Shown in pieces: positions 42,430 to 55,976 of a stretch of 64,000 nt of DNA. A model generated the notes under the pieces. It was not told the origin of the DNA and made no database searches. It saw nothing but the letters and a program-made list of their open reading frames with translations. The stretch spans positions 40,652,394 through 40,716,393 of the forward strand of contig OX457026.1 in NCBI GenBank assembly GCA_949752745.1, read 5' to 3'. How positions within the stretch are numbered: position 1 is the first letter of the stretch; each line of letters opens with the position of its first letter. This DNA is from Protula sp. h YS-2021. Its lineage: Eukaryota > Annelida > Polychaeta > Sabellida > Serpulidae. A program made the translations under genes and the position numbers.

Positions 42430-45400
42430 AAACTATAGTGCGTTTCACAACTTTGGAATAATTTGAAGGAGGGCGGACAGGAAAAACTTTTCGGTAATGT
42501 TTCCCATTATATGCTTCAAAGTTTCGTTTTTACCACAGTTTGAGACCCTAAATAATGAATGCCACTGTGAAGCAAACTTGTGTAACCTTTCCAAACATGA
42601 GAGGGTCAGAAACAAATCTTGAAAAGTCATAGGATTTTGGAAAAGGTTTCTTTTCTTCAGACAGATAGCTCATTGGCTATTTTATCAAATTTAAAAAAGA
42701 GCTATCAGAAGCGTGGTTTTATGCATGGTATTGTAACTAATTAATTATATTCTCTTTGGCATTCTTTGTTAAAGATTGTGATTTCATAAGTATTTCCTGC
42801 CATTCTGTATAAGACACTAGACAATCGTGTTTTACAACTTGATTCAACTATTTTCTCCTTCATATATCTTGATCTAGTTTAATTATTTATTTACTCAAAA
42901 ATTTTGTGCTAATTGCACAGCACCTTCTGATGTATTAGGTAAGTTAGCTATTTTTTTTATAAATTACTATTGTAATGTGTTAAATAGTATCTTCCCATTA
43001 TTTCTGTATGGCGCGAATGAACCCATGAATGTTCAAAACGTTTGTCTTAGACCGAATCTGTTTAATTTCTAGAACACTCATGGAAGACCCATTTTTGTTT
43101 TCTAATAAGTCACTAATATGAACAATATTTTATTAAAGAGTTCTAGAGAAGTTTTCCTTTTATAATTATTTTTATAATTATAATAATTTTATAAATAAAT
43201 AATATATTTATTTAACATTAGCTTTGATGTAGGCTATCTTCCTGAAATTTTTGATCAATTTGTTCTACACTATACCAGCTATTTAATGTGTTTGAATGGA
43301 ATACTAAAATCCAATGATAGAGCCTTTGTGGGCCCATTGGCGTAAACGACATAATCCTATTTGGCTTTTGAAAGAATGTCTTAAGAATTGATATACTAAA
43401 TGTATATTCGTTGACTTGGATATGTTAATCCATGCACATTGTTGGGATAATCTGAAATTGTTTTAACCCAGACAACGTAACTCACTGTCTTTAAATCCTA
43501 AAAAAGGTACTAGACGCATAGCAATACTTTGTAGATGAGATAAATCAATAGACCAGTCTTTATGGCAAGGGAAATCACATCGAATACAAGAAAACGTAAC
43601 AATTCACATACAGCATTTCTGGCAAGGCAACATTTTTTTCAACTGCTATCTTGCTCTTCAATGAAAGCAGTCAAATCGACCAAGTTCGTAGCACATTTCT
43701 AAAGGTGCAAAATTTATCTTTTAGATTTTGTTCACCAGTAGTATCAGTACAATATCGAATGTCAAGTGACAGTACATTGCCACACAGCCACTGTAGTTTA
43801 TATGGTTTCGTTTCCAGAAATCTTACTTTTTCATAATAATCACTTTTACCCCGTTTTTAATGTATCGCCTATATAAAAGAATTCTAAATTTTTCAAATGC
43901 TTTCGGAAAGCCTATAAAAGAAAGGAGCCCATCGTCTTGTTTCCGAGAGTATCTATAATTGTCCTGACATTAAGGCCGATAGATCTCCCTTAATAAACTG
44001 TTCTCTTATTTTCCAATTATTTTTGGTAATATTTTTGAGATATCTTGCCAAACTTTGAGTTAAAAAGTTTTTGTCAACTTAGTGGATGCCAGCTCTTTAG
44101 GTTAACCAAATCTTTATTTTTAGAACTCATGCGAATTATTCTTCTTTCCTGTTCTATACTAAACGTTCCAGAATTAAATTTGTATCACATGACTGCATCA
44201 TTGGACCTCTGTCACCTCATCTGTCAAACAATTAAGAATTCAGCAGTCAAATCGTCTAAAATGGTAATGCTGTGTCATGTTTTACATAAATATAGTTAGG
44301 TCATGTTTTGTAATTCTACTATTTAGCATAGTTTAGTTTTAAACCTGGTCATAATAATTATATGAAAATTTATTTATTCATTCTTTTTATGCTTTGTTAT
44401 AAAATTGCTGTAGTATCCAGAATTGTTCGTAATTTTTCCATCTACTAAATTCAATATTGAAACATACTTTCTAGTTTTTAGGTGATTTTCCAAGTAATGT
44501 GCTTTACTTCTAATATAAAGCCAAGTTGCTTCTATCCTGACAATATTTTCCAGCTCTTTCGCCCGAGCTTATTCATCTATCACATTTTACGGAGATATTG
44601 CCCCTTTCAAATAAGAAAAAATATCTCTGACGACGTCTTATATTTGTTATTATTTTGATATCGTTGACACGGTATTCACTTAATTTTTTTGTTTTCGCAC
44701 AAAATACTTATCATAGAGTTATAATGTGTATAATTATCGCAGTATGGTTCACCAGCTGCTCCTAAAGCTACGGATAAGTGAAATTTCGTGATTTGCAGAA
44801 ATGTGACAGCAGATTGAAACGACTGATGCATCCTTGTTGTCTGTGATTTCCTCTGCGCCAATGTTTTTTTAATTTCAGTTAGACTGATCACATTTTCAAT
44901 CGTATATTTTTGTTGATACAGGATGGCACCTTTCACTATGAAACTATTTTTGTTTAAATTTTACTGCCATTTAAGCAGGAGGTAACTGACGCCTTGATTT
45001 CCTTTCAACAGGGAGCCGTTCTTGTGGGCAAAAAAATGTCTTAAGTTCTTTTTTGCAATCTATCCATCATTATATGGCCAAAGAAGGATCACCAGAAGTT
45101 ATCATAGTGATATGTAATCGATGCACGGGTTCCACTTTGATATTCTCCACATTTTGTAACGATATCTAGAAATATCTGTCGTATTTTTGCTTCCAGATTT
45201 GGCATTTTATTATAACGAGATTATTCTTTATTCTATATGCTCTCATATTTTCTGGCTCTAGTTTTAGCTTTGCCGTATCCGTTTCATAGATGTTTATCAC
45301 GATCTTCGAGTTGTCGATATCACATTTAACCTATTGTACAGTTTCTGTGTTTCAGATTGCACAAGTTTTGAATGCCCGATTTTAATGAACAAACATGTCT

Positions 45401-45500
45401 TTTCAGATCACTAACATTTTCTTTCAGGAATCTTACATCTGAGGCAATCTGTAATGGTAGAACTCTATCCGATGGCCGCTTGAGTTTTTCTTAGTTTTCG
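42430..45500 (-). mobile_element. L1/Tx1-like LINE remnant
   Basis: Leftward conceptual translation, with several stops, shows the L1-type RT block: DDLTAEF (44,230), FNSGTFSIEQERRIIR, KDLVNLKSWHPLS (44,090), then GRSIGLNVRTIIDTL (43,985-43,940), matching fingers and palm in order. An upstream stretch (44,560-44,450, RAKELENIVRIEA, then YIRSKAHYLE) fits the linker, and 45,480-45,200 has a coiled-coil-like stretch that may be ORF1. A Trp-bearing segment at 42,630-42,445 fits the C-terminal region. It is much older than the CR1-like element beside it. Confidence 0.5.
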
Positions 45501-47929
45501 CTGTGCACTTATTCATTTCTTACAACTCCTATATAGAGTCATTTTTTCAAGAAGTAGTCAAGAATATGTGCCAGTATTGTCGCTGAAGTAGCTGATTCAC
45601 TCCACTACAGTACCTATCTTTGCCTATCTTATAGAATATAGATTAACAGATTTGCTCATTCTTGAAATCTTTAACTATTCAAGATTCTATGCAAAAACAC
45701 AGCTGCCCGATGAGCAAATGCTGACATAGTATTAATCCATTCTGGTGCAAAGTATTTATTCTAAGTTATGATTCAACAACTCTCCAACCAAACCAGATGT
45801 CATTTTACTTCAAAGCCATTCCCTTTTTACAATCAAGCGTATGCAGAAGTTTAATTTTTGGGGAAGTTGTTTTGAGGTTTACGTAGAAACTCAAAAATGA
45901 CAGAATATAAAAAATAAAAGAATTAAAGAACTTCGCTTTTAGAAACAAACTGTTAAATTCTTTGGAAGATAATGGAAACAATAAACAGATAATAATATAA
46001 ATAATAATGAAAGGATAAACGTGAGCTGTCAAACCAAGTATTGTTCGCTATCAGTCGTTTATAAAGTGAATACAATTTAATAGCAAGTTTAATTACATTT
46101 ATATGTAGCAAGTAAAGATCACCGCTGAATTTGCTGCTCTACTGCCAAGAGACGCTATATTTGCTTACTCACTGTTGGTAGCGGAAGGATAAATTTGGTT
46201 GCGCCGTGGATGTGTTGTGAGACATCATAGCATATGCCATTTTATGGGCTTCAATTATAAAATTTCAATGTCCGTTTTACACATAAAAATGCAATGGATG
46301 TAAAAATTAGAAGTGGAGCTACTATGCAGTATGCCTGTGCCAGATTTAACTAAGGAATTTTCCAATCTGTCAGAATGGAAATCTCCAGTTGTAATAACAC
46401 ATTATGTGCGCTTGTATTAGAATATATCTTTCACCAGAGCAAGCATTATTAAGTAAATGATGTTTATTACATCACAGACTTTATACACTTCCTCGTTTAA
46501 GGTAAAGTCAAGTTCTCACATTGAGCATCATTCAACTTTGTTTGTACGATAACTTTCCAACCTAATGTGTCAGATTAGCTTCAAGCGTAGTTGGATTATA
46601 CCCGCGGTAGGTCCAAGGGTTAGTATTGTATTTCGTTATATTGCTTTTTCATATGACACAAAACGCCATTGAACAGTCATCCTTCTGGAAGTTTAAATTC
46701 AAATTCCTCCGCCAACTTGGTAGAGAGATAATTTGGGTGGATTAGACTAATGTATAAAATACTGGAGCTCGTACATTAATTTCTGACGTCCCAAGAGCTC
46801 ATAACGTCTCAAATTTTGAAATGTGTTACCTTGTAATGTACACATTAAACATCTTTTCTGCTGTACTGTTATGAAATATCTTTTTTCTGTGTTTTGGGTC
46901 CATGTGACTTTATCATGACAAGGTACATTGTGACCGTTTATATTCTTTGAAAAATGAATTGGGAGTATGAGCCGACCCATAGCCTGATTTTTGGATAAAG
47001 AGTGATGGGGTTTTGTTCATATCCGTACTTAAAATTATGAGAATAAGGGAAAAGCTCCAATTTACCTCTTAAAACGCGGAAATAAAACCATTGAGCAATG
47101 TATATCATGGCCGTAATGGGCTGAGACACATTCAGACCCGTACAATGACTTGGCTGCGCTCAGTGCCGTATCCAATTTTAGGGGCAGAGGGTAGATATGG
47201 TTTGGAATACGAATAAATTGAGAAGGTTGGCTTACGTTTCAGGTGTGGGGGAGAGGAAAGGTTACGTATTTTCCTCATCAAACAAGAAAAGAAACACTGA
47301 GCAAGATATGTGATGAATATGTGTAATAAAACAGTGGAAGGGTACGGTTTCATTAACAGAATGGGATGGAGTGAGTGAGTTACGAATCCTCCTCTCAATA
47401 ATTTAGCACTTTACGAAAACAGATTAAGCAACTGGGTGTTTATACCGAACCCACACCTGATTTTGGGTGCTGGCCTTCAGATCGGTACCCACATAGTAGG
47501 GGCTATATTCCCCCTTCAGACTGAGAAATAAAAGAGCTGCGTTGTATATATCATGGCCGTATATACATTATGCCTAATGGGATGAAGATATGTGTAGGAT
47601 TTTATATATATGCATTTTGCGTAATGAAAATGCAAACTGGCAAATTCACGTAATGCCTAAAATCTTCTGCCAATTCACAAAATTACCTGTTTTACGTGAA
47701 ACGGCAAATGTGGTAGGGTTAACGTGTATTTTTGGTATTCTTGAATGGACTGAAATTTATGTCCAAATATTTGTGCTGCAGAAAACTTGTGAAAAACAAT
47801 CCCCAAAACATAATTAGCAATTTATTAAATGAAACATTTTATAGGTTATTTGTTCCAGAGTAATTCACGAACGAATAAGTTTTTCTCTTCTGAGTACATC
47901 ATCTTAACTGATTTGGAATTGCAATAGTG
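45501..47929. other. Intron 3; no gene
   Basis: AT-rich. Around 47,080-47,120 and 47,545-47,580 a short segment recurs (TGTATATATCATGGCCGTA). Nothing coding is recognised. Confidence 0.4.
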
Positions 47930-48275
47930 TAAAACTGCAATCTGTAATATTGGTTTTCCTATTATTTTTATTTGTATTTTTAAAGATTAGCAATCGTCGA
48001 GATTGCATGAGTTTGAAGTGATAATCGACCACCTGTGAAGATGTAATTATAACAAAAAATGGCCTGCATTGCAATCTTTAATGTTGGTTTTCCTAATATT
48101 ATGGGTTTTGAGACAATCTCTGGTGCTGAAATCGCCAAAATTGCGTGAGTTTAAAGAGACCACCTGTGATGTTGTAATTAAAACAAAAAAATTGGCCTTA
48201 ATTGTTATCTGTAATATTCGTTTTCATAATTGTATTGGATCTGAAGCAATTTCTTGTGTTGAAATGAAGGCCTAG
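47930..48275. repeat. Diverged tandem triplication, ~120-bp unit
   Basis: Three units share '(T)GCAATCT.TAATGTTGGTTTTCCTAAT' and 'GACCACCTGTGATGTTGTAA' type segments, at about 47,937, 48,072 and 48,197. Confidence 0.55.
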
Positions 48276-49330
48276 TTTTATTAAGTACGCAAAAAATTGA
48301 CATTTCCGATATTTGCCAAAATGTTATTTGCCGATTTGTGAAAAAATATCAAAACTTCAGGCTTCATTATTGTTCACATGTTATTTTAAATTGCAGTTAG
48401 GTGCTTTTGAAATATTTAAATTTTTGGCTTGAATTAATTTTTTTCCAGATAAATGTTTGTCGAATAAAATCAGCTTGAATATTTTGTAAGCCTATTACAC
48501 ACACTGGTTCACATCTGCCAAATCTGAGTATTTTTAAGGATAAACTTTGTGTTGATTCATGAATTAACCTAATAGTTTAGCAATAGACGTATTTGCCTAT
48601 ATTTATCTCTGAACCCCAGAAATCGGACCTACGATAGAACTAAGCAAAAGTGGTTCAATCTCCGGGTGGTTCAATTTCCGGGGATTGAGGATATACCAGT
48701 TCATAATAATCTATAATAATGTATCCTTATTATAGTCGATAAGGAAGACACATTTTTCAACCAGTTTATTACAAAAAACTGATATGAATGCTGTTTGATC
48801 AAATCTCATTAAAATAATAGAAAATGTTGCTCACACATTTTTTCCTAATGGTCTCTTTCTACTTCACTTTTTACTTTATCATGTAGCACCCAATTTTTTG
48901 TTTTTATTCTTGTGCTTTCCACTATCTCATTCTTAGTGGTTATTTTTTCTCCTTCCATATAAATAAAGGAAACAATTGAGTTTTTCGTTAGTAAATGACC
49001 TATGAGGAATACAGAGAAGTTATCTAGTTGATTTCAGGACAATCAAAGTGCCAATTTTAAACTTCTTATGTATTAAAACTCTGTGTCGCAATTTATTCCC
49101 TGTTATCTTTCTTGTTCAAGCAAGTCGGGTCCATATACACATTCTCTAGTCCTCAGCTCATTTACAAGCATCGAGCGTCAATGAAAGCAAAATTATAATC
49201 CCTGTACTTGGGAATCACCGGTTGTTGTTTATCCAGCACAGGTTTCTTATGATTGTTCTGTAACCGGTCCTATTTACGGAATTCAAATTGCATTTGGGAC
49301 TGGCATATACATATACATGCGTATGCATGA
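48276..49330. other. Intron 3; no gene
   Basis: AT-rich sequence without recognisable content. Confidence 0.5.

Positions 49331-49422
<92 letters not shown>
49331..49422. repeat. (AC)n(AT)n compound microsatellite
   Basis: About 18 bases of AC followed by about 75 bases of AT. Confidence 0.95.
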
Positions 49423-49424
<2 letters not shown>

Positions 49425-50545
49425 CAGGCAAACTGTCACATCGGGAGCATGACAATCTGGCTAAAAATTTTAGGTCGATTGTAGGTAAAATGCCTGGTTC
49501 GACCAGGCACATTTTGATCTGCCTAACAAAAATCAGACAGAACAAGTCAGACTGTAATATGCCTGGTTTTGGAGTTCGAAAATATAACGATTTGCCTGGT
49601 CAACCTACCCTTACACTGCAGTTTCCCGAGTATCTGCTCACGTGTTTAATGGGATTTTGTTGTCGTATATTTGCTTGTGTGATCCTACCAAAGTGGCATT
49701 GATATGGCTAAATTCAATTGATAACTGCATTTCTCGAGCAAGTAAATACGATTTTTTCTGGCATTCTATCAGATTTTACTGTTGCGTGTGCTCGGGTTTG
49801 GATTCGTAGGATCATAATTATTAAATGTTATTGATGTGGCCAAATGTAATTGTTAATTGTATTAAAATGGGAATTTTTTAAATATGCCCATTCGATTTAT
49901 GGGGTCTGTTAGGTATTATTGAAAGTAAACGCACATTTAATATTTTGCTAATTATTCTACAAACTAAATATAGAATTTGCAAACAAACAAATATGAACTA
50001 AGCATTTAATACTGTACATTTCTTAATCAGATGAAGCAGTCGTAATTTCCATTCAACCATAGAAAGTTATTAACTAGATTCTTTCACATTCAAGAGTACA
50101 CATCTTTATGAACTGTATTCTTTCACTTTTGAATGTACACATTACATGCATTTACTTAATAAATAAATTGCAATTAACAACTGCATTGCAACACATCAGA
50201 TTGCAATGTACCTGACTTGACAGTTTACCTGTAATATATAGATATATATAAGTGTAATTCCAGCAATACGGGGACCATTTTTGCAAAAAACCACAGTATT
50301 AGGGAGACCAAAAATTTAAGGAGACCAAAAGTAGGTCTCCTTAATTCTTAGCGTGTTTAAACGTTATGAAACTACACAGTAAACAAAACACAAATGATTC
50401 TATAACATAGTGAATATAATATATTCTGTTTCAAAATTAAATTTGTGTGTTACCACTCGATAACAAGCTAAAAAACATATATTATTTTTTCCAAATGGTC
50501 TCCCTAAGTGCTATATATAAGGCATGGTCCCCTATTGCTGGTTGC

Positions 50546-50547
<2 letters not shown>
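49423..50547. other. Intron 3; no gene
   Basis: It contains ATGCCTGGTTCGACCAGGCA (49,489-49,508), a hairpin whose arm sequence TGCCTGGT recurs at 49,559 and 49,594. Otherwise AT-rich. Confidence 0.45.

Positions 50548-50622
<75 letters not shown>
50548..50622. repeat. (AT)n microsatellite
   Basis: About 75 bases, ending 50 bases before the acceptor of the next exon; length changes here could affect splicing. Confidence 0.95.
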
Positions 50623-50625
<3 letters not shown>

Positions 50626-50672
50626 TGTCGGCTCTTCAGTCATATAATAAACAGACCGTTTTATATTGACAG

Positions 50673-50914
50673 AGAAAACATACCAAATATAGCCGTCATC
50701 TTTACTGCCGGCAACAATATGCGGAATCTAGCGAGGGAGAGTCGCAAGCTGAGATCGCTCGGCGTCCATGTTTTATCGATAAGTGTCAACAATGATGTTA
50801 GGAAGCGTGCCGCTTTTCGGATTGCTTCCATACCAGCCAAAGAAAATACTATGTTCATGGACTTTGGAGCTATAACTGATGTCCGACAGGCTTTATCTCA
50901 GCGAGTGTGCACAG
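50673..50914 (+). CDS. vWA-2 domain, exon b (host gene)
   Basis: Phase 2 to phase 1, acceptor TATTGACAG, donor ACAG/GTAACA. It continues vWA-2: NIAVIFTAGNN, where the MIDAS Asp of the usual TDG is replaced by Ala, then ESRKLRSLGVHVLSISVNND and a closing helix DVRQALSQRVCTG with the terminal Cys. With exon a, all three metal-site motifs are degraded. No stop or frameshift, so the domain is maintained as protein. Confidence 0.82.
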
Positions 50915-53900
50915 GTAACACACAGTTAAATGTGTAAATCAGTACAAGGAATAATCATCGGAACAGTTGGCACTAAGCTTGTGGTGAGGATAATTGTTCT
51001 TCAAAATCTCGACAACACAGACAATTACACTCACCATTGCATATATAAATGTTTATTTTGTTTCTTGAAATGTTTTGATACAAGGTTTTAAAGATAATGA
51101 CCTGTATTTTAAGTACTATTTAGTAGTATAGATTTAAGACAGTTTAGGAATACTGCATGGTCTTCTCCTTCGCCTAGAGTACACAGCCCTCAACCGGAAC
51201 TGCAAATCCAAGATAGCGACAATTGTGAACTTGGGTCAAGGTCAAAATAAGCAATTTACACTTACCCACTACATTAGGTCATCCATATACCAAATATCGT
51301 AGAAAAAGGATTATCTGAGTGGGAGTAACAGCCGGCGATGGACTTGTGGATGGGAGGGTTGAAGAACGGAGAGATAGACAGACAATACCCAAACCTATAG
51401 TCCGCTTCCGTGACCTAAAACCTTAGTTGGGGGTAAAAATACCAAATCCGAACACTAAAAGACCAGTAGTAAATAGAGGAGTTATAATTGGTGTTCAAAA
51501 CGTAAGGGAGGGCTATCTGCAGCACAATTTATTGACAGGTCCTTCATCAAAATTTAAATAATTATGTTTTTCTTTTCATCCCAATTTGAATTAACAATAT
51601 TATGCAGTTAATTTCTCTTGAACTTTAGTTTGAATTAAGAGTATGAAACACTTCCACGTATAGTCCACTTGGGACACGGGATTAAGCTAAGTCAAGTTTT
51701 TTGTGGCATATTGTTACAACCATTATCTGAAAGGCACATGCAAAGAGCGCTCAAAGATCTCGCCATTACCTTGTCCGACTGACGAGGGCTATTCATATAG
51801 TAAAATCTACAATTGGGTCTGTAAAATTGTTACCTTGTCCTGAATAGACAGTTTCTTATTGTATGGAAGCCAATTTGGAAAAGGGACTGAAATATTTTGT
51901 CCTAATTAGGGAATTGTCAATATTATAAGGTTTATCCGTAGGAAAGAGTTATAGCTGAGTCGATGATCTGCTTGACCCTTCTCTCGCTCTACTCACCTAG
52001 TCGTCGTCGGCGACCTAGTATTTCTTTCAGGCCCGTCTTATGGAAGACAGAATTTTGAAATAAGGCCCGCTTTTACAAAAAAAACGCTTAGAATTCCGAA
52101 ATAACACTTTTTGTGGAAAAGGCAGAGAACTGAATGAAATTACCCTTTTTAACAAAATAAGCACTCGGCGAGGACCACGCCTGGCGTAAAAATTATCCCG
52201 TTTTCTCTGCGGTTTTGTTTGGACATGTATGGTAACACATTCCATATTATAGCAGTGGACCATGACGTTTGTTCTCCGTGCCAAAAAAAATGAAGCACCC
52301 CCTTCATTTTCTGACCAGTATGTGCACGCCCCGTGAGGATTGAGAAAGGTTTTTAGTTCTCTGAGTCTTCCAGGAGAGGTCTCATAGTGGTTTTGGTGTC
52401 TTTTCGGGGTTTTGCCTTTCGTGTAGGTCCTTAACCAGATCTTGTTACAGTATTTTACATGCTTAATGCCAGTTGTACATCCTTTCTGCAGTAGCGAGGA
52501 AGGAGTTGCTCTGCACTACGCATGGTGAATGTGGAGAAAAGAAGAAAAATACCAAGAACAATATTCATGAGACAGAGGTCAGTGAGGAACATGAAAACGC
52601 CACATTCCCTGCGCCAGGTATTTCTTCATCACAATGCCCGATTGCCAACTGATGCTACAAGTCCATGTCACGATGTCACATTGCTCTATGAAAACAAATA
52701 TAACACAAAATTTGGTATATATTTTGCAGTGCACATACCAATCAAAAGGTAGTTTCTTTCCACTGCATGTGACCAGCGCATTATCATAAAACTTATTAAT
52801 ACTTCATGGCTTTAAGGAAAACCATATTCTTTCCTCTGCACCCAGAAGTATTTATGCATTTATGAGAGCCGGCACAACTAAAACGAACGTTTACTTCAAT
52901 CATAGTATGAAAATTGGGCAGAACCCAAAATTAAGGATTGGATTCTCAGGACAAAATCACTGCTAGATGACAAGAGCAAGACAGTCTTTGCAATCTTAGC
53001 AGAGATGTTCATATTATATAACTGGTTGTGGTTTATGTGTAGAAACGGGGTACCCAGGCTTCTGGTAACATACAAGCATATGCTTACACAGAAAAAGCAG
53101 AGATCAATCGCATTTGTCAATCATTTGGCTGAACTTGCATAGGGATTTGCTCCTCATAAGCTGGTGAAGCTTGCATTAATGATGTATGGAAAGCATTTTA
53201 GGGGCAGTCACCACGACAAAATCCACAAATAACCAGGTGGATACTTATGGCTCTTAGAACAGCTTGCTGGATGAAAAACAGGAAAACAATTTTAACTGGA
53301 ACAGCAATGCACATCTCAGCACTGCCATAGCACATTAAACACTTTCAAATTTGATGCAATTTCTTTTGCTACAATTGCAACGATGAGGGTTGCCTTGTGT
53401 AGCATTCCACCCACGGATGACCAAAACTACTGTTTTATTTCATAAAATTTGTTTTGTTAAGTAAGAGCTTAGTTCACGCTCTCCACGTCCTAATTGAACT
53501 TTCATTTGTTTACGATAATCTATGTTCCGAGATGTCTTTCTTTCATAGCCCTGATGTATATAACTTCCTTTGAGATGTAACCAAGTTACTTGCCCGCACA
53601 AGAGTTCTCAGCTATCCGACATTTGTCACAAAAGGAGTGTGGGTTACCAACAACAGATTGGTGTTTTGAGATCCAACTTCCTTTTCAATAAAAAACTGGC
53701 ATCCCGACGCCAATCTGAAATCGGCTTCATTTTACATACATCCAAAACCCGACCTCGGCATGGCGTGGGAATTCCACGTCATACTGACGTGAGAAACCGA
53801 CATAGGTTCCATTTCATATGCAACCAAACCCAGTGCGTTAATCTTACGTCAAAAACCTCGGATCACGACGTTAACCCGATGTCATTCTGACGTCAAACTG

Positions 53901-55514
53901 TTTATTGGGTACAGGGGAATTCCCAACTCATCTTCATATAACACTACAAGGGATGGATTTAGGCTTTTGACTCTCAGTGCTGGCTGGCACTGTTCTTGGC
54001 TGGAGTGTTTGTGTCTGCGAGGATAGCCATGTGTCAATTAACGTTGCGTTCACTTCTGCGTTTCCGTTCCTTCCTCAGTTCTTTGCCAGTTGATTCTTAA
54101 GGCGTTTAAACTTGGCCTTCCACTCAGACTGGATAAGCGGACTTGATGCAGGCGTTATTCTCTTCACATAAGAGTTCTCAGCTATCCGACACTTGCCACA
54201 AAAGGAGTGTGGGTTACCAACGAAAGATAAATGAAACACGATGCCTTATGTGTAAAACCCTCTGCTTCAGCCATTCCTGTACCACTCTCTCATGTTCACG
54301 CCTAGGGGGGTGGTTGGGAAGAGAGTGACAACCAAGAGGGATAGCAAAGATGCTTGTGTGGATATACCCAAATAGGCTAAAATTTGAGGAGGAATATGGC
54401 CCTTCCCTTCAGCTCCAATGCCCTCTGCCCAGGTGGGTAGAACCACTCCATTTCTAAATGAGCCCACATAGGAAGGGAAGGGTTTACCTGTAGAATCCAT
54501 CTAGACACTTCTAAATTACAATAAACGCTCTGTTAATTCAGTCAAGGAGTACTGGCATGCCAATGGCGCTGGGGTTAAATATAACTACGATGACAAACAA
54601 CAGAGAACTTAACAATGCTAGCCTGTGCAAGCCATCACCTAATCTGATAACAACACCCTACAGATTAGTTATATTGATACGGCTCCGTTCTCCTCCAGGT
54701 ATTCAACCAAAAAAATGTCAACAACGTAACGTGAACGTAAACAAAGTGCGTGACTGCAAAATATTTGCATTCTGTCGTTATAGGTCGAATTTGTCAAGAT
54801 GCTGTCAGACAATCAAAAATTAGTTTTTACTTTGAAATGCAACAGTAGTTTTAGGTACTTAACAACTGTCAATACAGAATTAAGTTCAATATCCATCATT
54901 CCCACAAATCTTAATCTACTTCAACTAGAGCGCATGATAGATCAGTATGCAATTGTGATTTGTTAGAATTGTGGCATGCATTTTTGTTCAGCTGAGGGGT
55001 AGAATATTACGCGAAGCGAGGTAGCCAATCATCCATTCGCTTATGCTAGGCGCACAGCGTCGTTGGCTTTCTTCATGACCTCGAGTGTACGAGGAAGGCC
55101 ACAAGAAAATATACACGTTTTTAAAGAATGCCTCATATTTACAAACTGGTTATTTTATATTTCAAAAATTGAAGAATTCTTAACGATTCACAAGTATTTT
55201 ATAGACTTGGGATTTTAACGAAACCACACATGTTCAGATACTATGAATGTTTAAGGTAGCTTTAACAATGGCTCATATTTTCTAAAACTGTTCATTAACC
55301 TGGTACATCACTTTCGACTCAAGTTGTTTAAACGACGGGGACCGGACCACGTAACAGTTTGTCTTGTGAACTATACACCAAGCAGATTTATCAAACACCT
55401 ATTCACCGATCACACCCTTCTGTCAAATTTCTTTACTGGGAGCTTCGATCTTCACGTTGATTGAAAATAAGTCAATATATGCTTTGTGACATGGCTTAAC
55501 TGGAGTTGTGATTA
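50915..55514. other. Intron 4; dispersed repeats, no gene
   Basis: 51,170-51,430 looks like an interspersed repeat ending in a purine-rich GGAGAGATAGACAGACAAT stretch and GTCCGCTTCCGTGACC. 53,430-53,490 has a DIRS-type terminal module. 53,593-53,655 is repeated at 54,163-54,225. No coding is recognised. Confidence 0.4.
53593..54225. repeat. Direct repeat pair, ~63 bp, 570 bp apart
   Basis: Both copies contain AGAGTTCTCAGCTATCCGAC, an AAAAGGAGTGTGGGTTACCA block and AACAA/ACGAAAGAT; they differ at few positions. The interval holds several CGTCA/TGACG motifs. Confidence 0.6.
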
Positions 55515-55746
55515 CATGTAACTTGTAAAACCTATTAACTTTTGCGTCTGGTCAGTACTGAAAAATTACAGCAAAAATTACAGATTACAGCTTTTCGCCA
55601 AGCATTACAGCATGAAATAATGCCTGCGTTATGTACATGTAACTTGCAAAACCTATTGACTTTTGCGTCTGGTCAGTACTGAAAAATTACAGCAAAATTA
55701 CAGATTACAGCTTTTCGCCAAGCATTACAGCATGTAATAATGCCTG
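55515..55746. repeat. Tandem duplication, ~118 bp, upstream of the vWA-3 acceptor
   Basis: ACATGTAACTTGTAAAACCT to CATTACAGCATGAAATAATG is repeated almost exactly (55,515-55,632; 55,633-55,746). Each copy has TTACAG runs that resemble acceptors; the true acceptor is 31 bases downstream. Confidence 0.85.
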
Positions 55747-55777
55747 TTATAGCTTCAGTACATTTTGCTGCTTACAG

Positions 55778-55976
55778 ACTGCAACGGAAAAGGTGATATT
55801 GTGTTCGCTGTTGATTCGTCGGGAAGCGTAGGAAGCGAAGATTTTGGTAAAGCGTTAGCATTTGTCAAGGAATTAAGCAAAAACCTGTCTCTGAAGAATT
55901 CACAGCATCGTGTGAGCCTGGTGACATTCAGTGACTCCGCGACAATTCACTTTAAGCTTGGAGACCTTCAAAATGC
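55778..55976 (+). CDS. vWA-3 domain, exon a (host gene)
   Basis: Phase 1 to phase 2, acceptor CTGCTTACAG. CNGKGDIVFAVDSSGSVGSE gives the first strand with an intact DxSxS; RVSLVTFSDSATIHFKLGD gives the next strands. The proposed donor is AATGC/GTAACT, weaker than its siblings; the frame meets a stop 2 bases later, so the exon must end here or very near. The position matches the intron in vWA-2 and vWA-4. Confidence 0.85.

Noticed and set aside
49215..49545. (Tyr-Ile)n frames, also at 50,524
   Set aside because: Translation of (AT)n; only the part of 50,524-50,937 from 50,673 on is exon.
52522..52752. 76-codon basic frame preceded by a CTGCAG
   Set aside because: No fit to the vWA/EGF module pattern or phase; not recognisable.
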